64,000 nucleotides of DNA from an uncultured Alphaproteobacteria bacterium (GTDB lineage Bacteria > Pseudomonadota > Alphaproteobacteria > Thalassobaculales > Thalassobaculaceae). The notes beneath the pieces were generated by a model, which worked only from the letters and a program-made list of their open reading frames with translations, searched no databases and was not told the origin of the DNA. Location of the stretch: contig CACITD010000005.1 of NCBI GenBank assembly GCA_902589475.1, forward strand, positions 1 through 64,000, read 5' to 3'. The translations under genes and the position numbers were made by a program. Shown here piece by piece: positions 16,104 to 24,161 of the stretch (position 1 is its first letter; each line of letters opens with the position of its first letter).

Positions 16104-16949
16104 TCATAGCCCAAATCTATTCCAAAGTGCGCGAGCTTCAATACAGCCTAAAAGATTATCTATGAGTGCATTTTCTGAGCCACTCTCTATTTTACTCGAT
16201 AATCCAAAACGGGATAAGAGGCCGGCCTTTTTTTCAAAAGTTTTGAATCTAACGTTATCTCCGAAACGCTCCCGCATTATCGTTCTCATATCTCCCAATC
16301 CATCTATTAGACCTAGCTCTTTTGCCTTTATCCCGGTCCAGAAAGCTCCACTGAATAGTTCTTCTGGAGAGCCTTTTAGTTTTGCACCTCTTCGTGATTT
16401 TACCCAGTCCTGAAATAAATGAAAAATTTCACCTTGCAAGGATTTAAGGTGAGCTACGTGATCAGAATTTTCTGGCTGAAAAGGATCCAACATTCCCTTT
16501 TTGTCACCGGTTGAATATATTCTTCTCTCAACACCGATTTTACTAATGGCCTCTGTAAATCCAAACCCCGCTGAAACAACACCTATAGAACCTATGATTG
16601 AGCTGGCGTTGGCATATATCTCATTTGCTGCAAGTGCTATCCAATATCCCCCCGAAGCAGCTACGTCCTCGCAAAATACAAAAACTGGCTTATCTTTTTC
16701 ATCAGCGAGATCGCGTATCCGTTTTTGGATAAGGTCCGCTTGAACCGGAGATCCTCCAGGCGAGTTTATGATTAGTGCAACAGCAGATGTATTTTTCTGA
16801 TCGAAAGCCGCTTCTATGTTCGATTCAACACTTTTTAAATTAAGGCCCCGATTAAAATTGCCTGCACTGCCAATAATGCCTGATAACCGAATAACTGAGA
16901 CTTGAGGATCACGCTTTCGGAATGGAATTAATACTTTAAGAAATTTCAT
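16104..16949 (-). CDS. S49 family serine peptidase (SohB/SppA-like)
   Basis: 281 residues, about the size of short SohB-type signal peptide peptidases. Ser99 in VAASGGYW is the nucleophile and the Lys in STGDKKGMLDPF (150 or 151) the general base; LIINSPGGSPVQAD precedes them and ASSIIGSIGV follows. No strong N-terminal membrane anchor is seen, unlike E. coli SohB, so it is either cytosolic or peripherally bound. It probably degrades cleaved signal peptides or misfolded membrane proteins. It stands alone between the reductase gene and a small membrane protein gene. Confidence 0.9.
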   Translation of the reverse strand: MKFLKVLIPFRKRDPQVSVIRLSGIIGSAGNFNRGLNLKSVESNIEAAFDQKNTSAVALIINSPGGSPVQADLIQKRIRDLADEKDKPVFVFCEDVAASGGYWIALAANEIYANASSIIGSIGVVSAGFGFTEAISKIGVERRIYSTGDKKGMLDPFQPENSDHVAHLKSLQGEIFHLFQDWVKSRRGAKLKGSPEELFSGAFWTGIKAKELGLIDGLGDMRTIMRERFGDNVRFKTFEKKAGLLSRFGLSSKIESGSENALIDNLLGCIEARALWNRFGL

Positions 16950-16990
16950 GTTTTAACTTGGTATCCTTTTCTTAATTGCATGCAGCTAAA

Positions 16991-17314
16991 CTAAGATGAA
17001 AAACGCCTTTTTACATCCTTTCGACTAAATAGTTTTGTCATATATATAATCAAAATACCAAAAAGAAATAATACTAATCCTGTTGGCGCTATGAGAATTT
17101 CGAGTATAATTGGATCCCATAAATACGGATGGGCATACCTCGAAACCGCCGGTTCCAGCAACAATAAACTTTCGGCGTGGAACCTGTACCAAAGGGATCC
17201 GATGTCCGGAATAGAAAAACTACCAAATAATATCCAACAGACAACGTCCCAAAGACCTAGAAAAATGCCTGAGAATACCAACCCTCGCCCAAAGAGCCTA
17301 AAGCAGCGTCGCAT
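16991..17314 (-). CDS. Small membrane protein of unknown function
   Basis: 107 residues with two clear transmembrane stretches, GLVFSGIFLGLWDVVCWILF near the N-terminus and APTGLVLFLFGILIIYMT near the C-terminus, separated by a polar loop (LWYRFHAESLLLLEPAVSRY) and a PYLWDPIILEIL segment; the last residues are basic. I recall similar conserved hypothetical proteins in alphaproteobacteria but know of no function. The ATG at 17314 is chosen because GGAG lies 5 bases upstream; a longer frame from 17365 has no such site. It may be co-transcribed with the S49 peptidase 41 bp downstream. Confidence 0.7.
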   Translation of the reverse strand: MRRCFRLFGRGLVFSGIFLGLWDVVCWILFGSFSIPDIGSLWYRFHAESLLLLEPAVSRYAHPYLWDPIILEILIAPTGLVLFLFGILIIYMTKLFSRKDVKRRFSS

Positions 17315-17454
17315 GTCTGCTCCTATAACGACCAAACTTATTCTATATCTAGACGAGTTTATCATAAAAAATTCTGCAAAAACTTTTTAAATATTGATCC
17401 TGAGCTATAACCGTTGCATTAACTGATATGTGCAGCTAATCTGCGAGCCGATTT

Positions 17455-17542
17455 GGAGGGGTGGCCGAGTGGCTTAAGGCGCACGCTTGGAAAGCGTGTT
17501 TACCGAAAGGTAACGCGGGTTCGAATCCCGCTCCCTCCGCCA
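17455..17542 (+). tRNA. tRNA-Ser (anticodon GGA)
   Basis: The full cloverleaf is readable: acceptor GGAGGGG pairing with TCCCTCC (last pair G-T), a D arm with GGCCGAGTGGCTTAAGGC, anticodon stem CACGC/GCGTG with loop TTGGAAA and anticodon GGA at 17489-17491, a long class II variable arm TTACC-GAAA-GGTAA, T arm GCGGG-TTCGAAT-CCCGC, discriminator G at 17539 and encoded CCA at 17540-17542. The long variable arm and GGA anticodon identify serine (UCC/UCU codons). Confidence 0.97.
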
Positions 17543-17585
17543 TGGCGCAGAACTACAGGGATTTTGTAGCTAGTGATCTTCCGCA

Positions 17586-17605
17586 AAAAGGGCGTTCGCC
17601 CTTTT
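17586..17605 (+). terminator. Intrinsic terminator after tRNA-Ser
   Basis: AAAAGGGCG at 17586-17594 pairs with CGCCCTTTT at 17597-17605 around a tight turn. It has a GC core and ends in a T-run, located 43 bp beyond the tRNA CCA and before the channel gene. Because it is symmetric it could act in both directions. Confidence 0.75.
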
Positions 17606-17703
17606 GTAAATCACGAACAAGTAAAATTCGAATTCAACCTAAAAAAAGAGAGTTATATACTTTTTCTAAAGCTATTTTAAGATTTTAGACTGGATATATT
17701 GCA

Positions 17704-18516
17704 ATGAATATACGACTTCGATTAAGTCAGATAATTGAAGCACGGGCCACGCAACTGATCATCATCGCTCTGATCGTTCTAAACGCTATTGTATTAGCCT
17801 TGGAAACCAGCGCCTTAATTGTACTCCAATATGGAAGCATTCTAAAGTTAACTGATCAGATTTTACTTAGTATTTTTGTGGTTGAACTTCTTCTCAAAAT
17901 TTTCACTCAAGGACGACAGTTTTATAGAGATCCCTGGAATATTTTTGATGCAACTGTTATTGGAATAGCCCTCCTGCCAGCAACAGGTCCATTATCTATC
18001 CTGCGATCATTAAGGATCCTTCGCATCCTTAGACTTATATCTGCGGTCCCCTCTTTAAAACGCGTCGTAAATGCCCTTTTGAAAGCTGTGCCTGGCATGG
18101 GTTCTGTTGTTCTTTTGTTAGGCGTCATTTATTTTATCTTCTCGGTGATAGCAACGAAGTTCTTTGGCACTGAGTTTGCCGATTGGTTTGGAGATATTGG
18201 GAAATCCGCGTACACGTTGTTTCAAATAATGACGCTTGAAAGTTGGTCGATGGGGATTGTGCGACCAGTAATGACGCAATTTCCTCTAGCCTGGATGTTT
18301 TTTGTTCCATTTATCCTTATCACATCCTTTGCCGTTCTCAACCTCTTCATTGGAATTATAGTAGACGCCATGCAACGCTTCGATGATGACGCGCTTGGGC
18401 AGGACCCTTCAAAAAATGTTCGGCAGCAAGAAGATAATACCATAGAGGAAATCCAAGCATTGAAAACAGAGATCCAAGAGCTCAAACAGCTTATCCAGAA
18501 AATAAATACGGGATAA
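17704..18516 (+). CDS. Bacterial voltage-gated sodium channel (BacNav)
   Basis: 270 residues, the usual BacNav length. Six hydrophobic segments are seen; S4 carries Arg101, 104, 107 and 110 at every third position in ILRSLRILRILRLI. The pore helix and selectivity filter read TLESWSM (from residue 177), the NavAb/NavMs-type Na+ filter with the key Glu179. S6 (FILITSFAVLNLFIGIIVDAM) is followed by an acidic neck and a C-terminal coiled coil with heptads (EEIQALKTEIQELKQLIQ), as in homotetrameric channels. Role in marine bacteria may be Na+-linked motility or pH and ion balance; that is inference. Start ATG at 17704. Confidence 0.95.
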   Translation: MNIRLRLSQIIEARATQLIIIALIVLNAIVLALETSALIVLQYGSILKLTDQILLSIFVVELLLKIFTQGRQFYRDPWNIFDATVIGIALLPATGPLSILRSLRILRILRLISAVPSLKRVVNALLKAVPGMGSVVLLLGVIYFIFSVIATKFFGTEFADWFGDIGKSAYTLFQIMTLESWSMGIVRPVMTQFPLAWMFFVPFILITSFAVLNLFIGIIVDAMQRFDDDALGQDPSKNVRQQEDNTIEEIQALKTEIQELKQLIQKINTG

Positions 18517-18544
18517 AGGCGAACTGCACAGTAGCTTAAAATAA

Positions 18545-18565
18545 CATCTTCATAAAACGAAGATG
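18545..18565. terminator. Stem-loop downstream of the sodium channel gene
   Basis: CATCTTC (18545-18551) pairs with GAAGATG (18559-18565) across a 7-base A-rich loop, 29 bp past the channel stop. On the minus strand the stem is followed by TTATTTT, so it could end a leftward transcript from the small gene at 18604-18708 as well as act as a barrier for the channel transcript. Confidence 0.45.
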
Positions 18566-18603
18566 CTAAAACGTGAGCAAACTTTTCTGTAAACTTTGGT
18601 CAA

Positions 18604-18708
18604 TTAAACGAAGCCCAAAAGCGCGACTGCTCTGATACCTACTAAGTAGATGATGGCCGTCCCAACAATAATCGCAGCTAGCTTTAGCAGCCATCGGAAA
18701 TTATTCAT
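18604..18708 (-). CDS. Possible 34-residue single-span membrane peptide
   Basis: A short reading frame on the minus strand encodes a 34-residue peptide starting MNNFRWLLKLAAIIVGTAI and ending in LLGFV. It is almost entirely hydrophobic with a basic N-terminal part, as expected for a one-pass membrane microprotein. The ATG at 18708 has GAGGA 9-10 bases upstream, a good ribosome site, and a hairpin with a U-rich tail lies about 40 bp after the stop. I do not recognise a family. It could be a chance frame; conservation would decide. Confidence 0.45.
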   Translation of the reverse strand: MNNFRWLLKLAAIIVGTAIIYLVGIRAVALLGFV

Positions 18709-19318
18709 ATAGACAAGTCCTCGTATTTTAATTCACAAAAGAAGAGATACATAATGACTAGTTTACTCTATAGATTTGTAGCTCCAGTAAAACATAAGTT
18801 TATTCAAATAGATAAATAGTTACAAATTAGCCACCAAACAAATCTGATATTTTTAGAAAAGACACGCTTCGCTAATGAGTCGACTGGAGAATTGATTGGA
18901 TTCAAAAATTGGCCCTCTTTCTTTAATAGACCTGCGTAGCGCCGAACTTTTGTAAATGACAGACTAATTTATACTTTCCCCGCCGGTAAAAAAGAAAGGG
19001 GTTGTTTGACTCTTTGTTAGGAAATAAGAAAAGATAAACGAGGCAGTTATCTGCCCGTGTGTCGTTTCAATTTGGCAGAACCCATGACTGTACAGTAATG
19101 ACGGGTGGTGCAAAATGCCTTTCCCTCTATGGCTTAGGACCTGATTTTCATATCTATGAAAATATAGTAGAAGATCTTAAAGCCTGGCGTGTACGGGCGA
19201 TAGCTCACAATATGTATGAACAACGATGTGATTCTTTGTAAAACTTTCCAAAAGATATAGCGACATTTCAAAAGATAACTAAAACTTTTACTCTGTCTGT
19301 AAAATTTGAGGGCTATTC
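18709..19318. other. Non-coding stretch upstream of the PhyH-LLM operon
   Basis: About 610 bp with no convincing gene. It is AT-rich, contains a small hairpin GGCAG-TTAT-CTGCC at 19042-19055, and a 60-codon frame starting with GTG at 19059 that has no ribosome site or recognisable domain. It presumably holds the promoter for the dioxygenase gene at 19319. I could not match it to any riboswitch fold. Confidence 0.4.
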
Positions 19319-20161
19319 ATGTTGAAAATATTAAATGAACGCCAACGTCAACAACTTAAAGAAAATGGATTTGTTGCTCCAATCCGAGTCTTTTCAGAAG
19401 AAAAAGCCCAAGCGTATCGCGCTTGCTTAGAGGCCTTCGAGTTAAGTGCCTCCGACGCTCCCCCTGAAGAGACACTTGCGACTTTGTCACGCTTCAAACC
19501 ACATTTACTATTCACCTGGCTTGATGAAATCTGCCATAACCAAAGCTTACTAGACGCGATTGAAGATTTGATTGGCCCAGACCTTCTAATATATTCCACA
19601 GCTTTTTTTATTAAGAACGCCGGTGACAACGCATACGTACCCTGGCACCAAGACACCGCCTATGCCGACTTTAAGGGTGGCAAACAGGTCCGAGCATGGG
19701 TAGCTTTTACAAATAGCAATAAGCGAAATGGTTGCATGCGGGTAATCAAGGGTTCTCATCTTCGGAGACTTAACCATAGAGACGATCCGTTAGACGAAAA
19801 TAATATATTATTTAGGAAAGAACGACTATCTGAAGATATCGATGAAACTTTGGCAACCGACTTAATTCTCAAGCCCGGTGAAATGTCAGTTCATGATTAT
19901 GGAGTTGTTCACGGGTCAGAGGCTAATAATAGTGATGATAGACGGATCGGATTTGCTATCGCATTCATAACGCCCGACACCAAGCCCGTTGGAAGAAAGG
20001 AAACCGCTATGCTTGTGAAGGGCTCCGCGTCTGAGGTTGACTGGGAGCTTGAACCAAGACCAAAGAGGGATTTGGACCAACGTGCAAAAAAGGCTCACCG
20101 GCATGCTATGAAGATACGGACTGGACACTTTTACAATACAAAAGGCACTGTCACTGGATAA
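19319..20161 (+). CDS. Phytanoyl-CoA dioxygenase (PhyH) family protein
   Basis: 280 residues, Fe(II)/2-oxoglutarate dioxygenase of the PhyH family. Metal ligands are His110 and Asp112 in WHQDTAYAD and His198 in VVHGSEANN; Arg208 or 209 would bind 2-oxoglutarate. CMRVIKGSH and LKPGEMSVHD are standard family blocks. A longer, charged C-terminal tail (about residues 225-280) distinguishes it from the paralogue at 1677-2435. Its stop overlaps the ATG of the next gene (TAATG), so it is translated together with an LLM oxidoreductase. Substrate unknown; both enzymes could act on one small molecule. Confidence 0.9.
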   Translation: MLKILNERQRQQLKENGFVAPIRVFSEEKAQAYRACLEAFELSASDAPPEETLATLSRFKPHLLFTWLDEICHNQSLLDAIEDLIGPDLLIYSTAFFIKNAGDNAYVPWHQDTAYADFKGGKQVRAWVAFTNSNKRNGCMRVIKGSHLRRLNHRDDPLDENNILFRKERLSEDIDETLATDLILKPGEMSVHDYGVVHGSEANNSDDRRIGFAIAFITPDTKPVGRKETAMLVKGSASEVDWELEPRPKRDLDQRAKKAHRHAMKIRTGHFYNTKGTVTG

Positions 20162-21000
20162 TGAAGGTTGGCATAATTATATTCACGACGGAGTATTCCA
20201 TTCAACCAGCTGAACTTGCCATTGCAGCCGAAGAACGAGGAATAGAGGCACTTTGGTTTCCGGAACACTCGCATATACCAGTATCGCGAGAATCACCGTT
20301 TCCCGGAGGGGGTGAACTGCCTCGAATGTACTATGATGTTTTTGATCCATTTGTAGCGCTGAGCGCCGCTGCAAGCGTAACTAGTAACATTTTGATCGGC
20401 ACGGGAATTTGTTTAGTTGTACAAAGAGACCCAATCCAATTAGCAAAGGAAACTGCAACCCTCGACACCATATCTAATGGACGTTTCTTATTTGGTATCG
20501 GGGCGGGCTGGAATGCTGACGAAATGAAAAACCACGGAACAACTAACTTTAAAACACGTTTCGATTTAATGAGTGAGCGGGTTGCCGCGATAAAATGTAT
20601 TTGGTTAAATGAAAAGGCTTCGTTTAGTGGTAATTATGTAAATTTTGATGACATAGTTGCTTACCCAAAGCCTAAGTCGAAACCGCACCCCCCTATTTTC
20701 GTAGGTGGAGGTTTTCCTCATGGCGCAAGGAGAGCTTTACAATATGGGGATGCGTGGATGCCTAGCGGAGTGAGTTCATCTGGAATGAATATCTACGAGG
20801 TAATTCCACGCTTCCGGCAAATGGCTGCTGAATTTGGAAAGGACCCTGACACTTTCCCAGTTACATATTTCAATCTCGACCCAAAGATAGAGGATATAAA
20901 AAAACTAGAAGATTTGGGGATAGATCGAGTTGTCTTTGCCTTACCTTCAAAAAGACGTGAAATTATTCTACCCATTCTCGACAGTATTGGAAAAAGTTAA
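20161..21000 (+). CDS. LLM class flavin-dependent oxidoreductase
   Basis: 279 residues of the luciferase-like TIM barrel in the short F420-dependent-type branch: ALWFPEHSHIPVSRES, ILIGTGICLVVQRDPIQLAKE, LDTISNGRFLFGIGAGWNADEM and PPIFVGGGFPHGARRAL. The HIPVSRESPFPGGGELP insert near residue 40 and the C-terminal IDRVVFALPS fit the Rv2161c-like group. Whether the cofactor is F420 or FMN cannot be settled here. The start overlaps the PhyH stop in TAATG. Confidence 0.88.
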   Translation: MKVGIIIFTTEYSIQPAELAIAAEERGIEALWFPEHSHIPVSRESPFPGGGELPRMYYDVFDPFVALSAAASVTSNILIGTGICLVVQRDPIQLAKETATLDTISNGRFLFGIGAGWNADEMKNHGTTNFKTRFDLMSERVAAIKCIWLNEKASFSGNYVNFDDIVAYPKPKSKPHPPIFVGGGFPHGARRALQYGDAWMPSGVSSSGMNIYEVIPRFRQMAAEFGKDPDTFPVTYFNLDPKIEDIKKLEDLGIDRVVFALPSKRREIILPILDSIGKS

Positions 21001-21064
21001 TCCCATCCCTGTTACAGAGTAAATAATCGCTGTAGAGTATTAAAATCCTAAGGAGGGTAGAGAA

Positions 21065-22033
21065 ATGCGAGCAGTCGGCTTCTACGAATATGGTAATGCT
21101 GATGTACTTCAAGTTTTAGATTTACCAGCTGTAAATGCTGGAGAAGGTGAGGTGAGGGTTAGAGTTCACGCCGCTGCCATAAACCCCACGGATATTCTTT
21201 CTAGATCTGGAGCGAGAAAAAGACCAATGGGGAAAACGGATACGTATGCAAATGAACAGCCCGTTGATGGCCCGCCATATGTTCCTGGTATGGATGTTGC
21301 TGGTGTTGTTGACCAGGTCGGCGACAATGTAAATACGGGCGTTAAAATTGGCGACTCTGTAGTCGCTATGGTAGTACCTATGGGCTCGCATGGTGGGTAT
21401 AGAGAGCAAATTGTTCTGAAGGCTAATGCTGCAGTACCAGCGCCTTCATCCTCGAACCATGTAGAAGCTTGTACGTTGCCCATGAACGCACTCACCGCCC
21501 GCTTATCACTCGATTTGTTGAATCTAAAGGCTGGACAAACACTTGCGGTAACCGGCGCAGCTGGTGCCTATGGCGGATATATTGTCCAATTAGCCAAAAC
21601 CGAGGGCCTACAAGTAATCGCTGACGCCTCAGATAAAGACCGAGAACTAGTTTTATCACTTGGGGCAGACATAGTTCTGCCGCGAGGAAACCAGATAGCT
21701 AAAAGTATTCGCGAACGTTTTCCAAGCGGAGTCGATGGATTAGCTGACGGTGCAGTTCAAAACGACCTCGTTGTAGATGCAGTGAAAGATGGCGGCGCCT
21801 TTACCGCGGTTCGTGGTTACGAAGGCACATCACAACGAAATATAAACTTCACTCAGACATGGGTTAGAAGTTATGATGGACAGTTTGCAAAGCTCTCTTC
21901 CTTAGTTAAGCTCGTGGAGGATAATAAGCTAACGCTGCGGGTTGGGGACGTCTTCAGTCCAGAAGATGCGGCAGTCGCTCATAGACGCCTTGAAGCTGGA
22001 GGAACACGAGGAAGATTGGTTTTAAAATTCTGA
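21065..22033 (+). CDS. NADPH:quinone oxidoreductase (zinc-free MDR family)
   Basis: 322 residues of the medium-chain dehydrogenase/reductase superfamily: N-terminal GroES-like half (INPTDILSRSGARKR, GMDVAGVVDQVGDNV) and a Rossmann half with LAVTGAAGAYGGYIVQLAKTEG near residue 160. The structural and catalytic Zn ligands (Cys cluster, GHE) are absent, so this is a quinone-oxidoreductase-type enzyme using NADPH to reduce quinones or enones. A strong AAGGAGGGT site precedes the ATG. It may share a transcript with the PhyH-LLM pair (64 bp upstream). Confidence 0.88.
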   Translation: MRAVGFYEYGNADVLQVLDLPAVNAGEGEVRVRVHAAAINPTDILSRSGARKRPMGKTDTYANEQPVDGPPYVPGMDVAGVVDQVGDNVNTGVKIGDSVVAMVVPMGSHGGYREQIVLKANAAVPAPSSSNHVEACTLPMNALTARLSLDLLNLKAGQTLAVTGAAGAYGGYIVQLAKTEGLQVIADASDKDRELVLSLGADIVLPRGNQIAKSIRERFPSGVDGLADGAVQNDLVVDAVKDGGAFTAVRGYEGTSQRNINFTQTWVRSYDGQFAKLSSLVKLVEDNKLTLRVGDVFSPEDAAVAHRRLEAGGTRGRLVLKF

Positions 22034-22185
22034 CGATTTAAGTCTTATTGACTTCATGTTTAAATTTCAGCGGAATGCATAAAATTATAACCATCCTAGG
22101 CAAAGAGATATAAGTAGGTTAAATAAATACTGCGATTTCGAAATGAAAATTTCGGACGGACTTTTTTTATGAAGTGGAGTAACAG

Positions 22186-22560
22186 ATGAAAACTGCCAAG
22201 GATTATCTTGATGAAGCGAATGCGGTTGTCAAAAAAATCGATTTTGATGCCGCGCTTCAAAAACACAACTCAAAATCAGCTGTATTCATCGATGTCAGAG
22301 ATAGCGGTGACATTGCAAAGACAGGCACGATAACTGATGCCTTAAAGATACAGCGTGGTCTTATTGAATTTGTAGCTGATGAAGCAACAAAACTTTATAA
22401 CGATGCCTTGAAAAAGGACTCAGAAATCATTTTAGTCTGCGGCGCCGGCGGCCAAGCGGCTTTAACAGGCAAAACACTCATCGATATGGGTTACACAAAT
22501 GTATCGAATGTGGGAGCAATTGGTGATTGGGAAAAAAATGGAGGACCCATGAGTAAATAG
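22186..22560 (+). CDS. Rhodanese-like domain protein
   Basis: 124 residues, a single rhodanese domain. AVFIDVRDS near residue 33 and the active loop CGAGGQAA with Cys85 are seen, followed by KTLIDMGYTNVSNVGAIGDW, which is typical of short single-domain rhodaneses. They carry sulfane sulfur as persulfide. There is no signal peptide, so it is cytosolic. The gene stands alone, separated by 152 and 222 bp from neighbours. Confidence 0.9.
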   Translation: MKTAKDYLDEANAVVKKIDFDAALQKHNSKSAVFIDVRDSGDIAKTGTITDALKIQRGLIEFVADEATKLYNDALKKDSEIILVCGAGGQAALTGKTLIDMGYTNVSNVGAIGDWEKNGGPMSK

Positions 22561-22782
22561 TTTCTGTTTACGATTGGATCATAACAACGCCTGAACTTCC
22601 ACTCTACATATTGCGCGACATAGTTGCTGTTTTGATATACAGACACTCTGCTCAAGTAACTAAAATCGCATAATTGCCTTAGCAAAGATTAAAAAGTCTC
22701 AGCTTTACAGATAGCTGGTGAACAGTTCGGGTGTGGTTCCATTTAATCTTTACAAGACAGTGGGACAAAGAGATGACAAAGG

Positions 22783-24108
22783 ATGCTTAGACAACTCCCT
22801 CCGATCAGTGTTTTTGTACTTTGGCTCACAGTTCTTTTTGGAGTTACATTATTTTCGGATAACATTTTTTACAGATCGCAAAAAAATTCTTTAGACACCT
22901 TCCCAAATGAACTTATTGAGAAAAAAATTCACGAAACGCAACGGGCAAAGCTAGAACCTGATCCAGTCACCCCTAAGGTCATCGAAAAGCCTAAGAATAT
23001 AACAAAGCATGTTCGTGTAAAAAAAGGCGATACACTAATGAAGGTGCTTACCTCCAATGGTGTAGACAAAAAACAGGCTGCAAACTTAATAGCAGCGGTC
23101 AAAACAATTTATAATCTCCGGTCTTTGCCAATCGACCATCAGCTAAGCATTTATTTTTCCACTGATTCCTACAATGCTCATAATAAGTATAACAAAGTTG
23201 AAAGTTTCTCATTTCTAAAGAATTACAAAGAACAAATTTTTGCTTCTCGGGATACTGCCGGCAAGTTCAAATCAGAAATTAAAATTCGGTCATTAAAGAC
23301 CAAAGACGTGTACATCGAGGGCCAAATTTCTTCAAGCTTATATGAAGCCGCGTTAAGTAAGCGAATGCCACAAAAATTACTAATGGAACTTATCAGGATC
23401 TATAGTTTCGATGTTGACTTTCAGAGAGAAATTCAAAGGGAAGACTCTTTTTCTATACTTTTCAAGCAGCATTCGAACGCCGACGGTGAAATCGTACATA
23501 ACGACACCATCGAATGGGCCAAACTCACACTTAGTGGAAAACCTTTAGAATACGCAAAATATACGTCTCCCAAAAGCAACCATACAGATTATTATAATCG
23601 AGAGGGGAAAAGCGTGAAAAAGACGCTCATGCGGACCCCAGTCGACGGGGCTCGACTAAGTTCTCGTTATGGAAAAAGAAAGCACCCTATTCTAGGTTTT
23701 ACAAAAATGCACCGTGGTGTGGACTTTGCTGCGCCAAAAGGAACACCCATAATGGCGGCTGGCGACGGAGTTATTGAGGCAGTAGGACGAAAAGGTAATT
23801 ACGGCAAGTACATCCGTATTCGACATAACTCTACCTATAAAACCGCATACGGGCACCTCTCCAGATATAAGAGGGGGTTGAAAAACGGAAAAAGAGTAAA
23901 ACAGGGAAGTATAATAGGTTACGTTGGATCAACCGGTCGTTCCACTGGGCCCCACCTGCATTACGAAGTGATAAAGAATGGAAAGAAGACGAATCCACTC
24001 AGTGTGCGATTACCCGCGGGAGACGCTCTTAAGGATAACGAATTAAAGATTTTTTTGAACCAATTAACATCGATTGACGGCAGAATCCAAAAAGCGCAAG
24101 CAGATTAA
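22783..24108 (+). CDS. M23 family metallopeptidase (murein endopeptidase type)
   Basis: 441 residues. An N-terminal membrane anchor or signal (VFVLWLTVLFGVTLF) is followed by an OapA/LysM-like region (HVRVKKGDTLMKVLTSNGVDK, residues about 74-94), a middle CsxA-like domain and an M23 LytM domain from about residue 283. Zn ligands are seen in KMHRGVDFAAP (His and Asp), YGHLSRY and GPHLHYEV. The architecture equals MepM/YebA-type D,D-endopeptidases that open peptidoglycan crosslinks for growth, acting in the periplasm. It is monocistronic. Confidence 0.92.
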   Translation: MLRQLPPISVFVLWLTVLFGVTLFSDNIFYRSQKNSLDTFPNELIEKKIHETQRAKLEPDPVTPKVIEKPKNITKHVRVKKGDTLMKVLTSNGVDKKQAANLIAAVKTIYNLRSLPIDHQLSIYFSTDSYNAHNKYNKVESFSFLKNYKEQIFASRDTAGKFKSEIKIRSLKTKDVYIEGQISSSLYEAALSKRMPQKLLMELIRIYSFDVDFQREIQREDSFSILFKQHSNADGEIVHNDTIEWAKLTLSGKPLEYAKYTSPKSNHTDYYNREGKSVKKTLMRTPVDGARLSSRYGKRKHPILGFTKMHRGVDFAAPKGTPIMAAGDGVIEAVGRKGNYGKYIRIRHNSTYKTAYGHLSRYKRGLKNGKRVKQGSIIGYVGSTGRSTGPHLHYEVIKNGKKTNPLSVRLPAGDALKDNELKIFLNQLTSIDGRIQKAQAD

Positions 24109-24161
24109 ACAGGAACGTTTAACTTTAGCAACTTCCCAGTCATATTTTAATTCAGATCCTC

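Noticed and set aside
17455..18516. tRNA-Ser as an integration site for a genomic island
   Set aside because: No integrase, no repeated tRNA 3' end and no change in gene style downstream; the following gene is an ordinary-looking channel gene.
19059..19241. 60-codon frame starting with GTG
   Set aside because: No ribosome site, no recognisable domain, rare start and mixed composition; treated as part of a non-coding stretch. Conservation in relatives would change this.
22120..22170. Hairpin CGAAAT-GAAA-ATTTCG followed by T7 before the rhodanese gene
   Set aside because: The T-run is separated from the stem by seven bases and lies right before the ribosome site region; too weak to call a terminator or attenuator.
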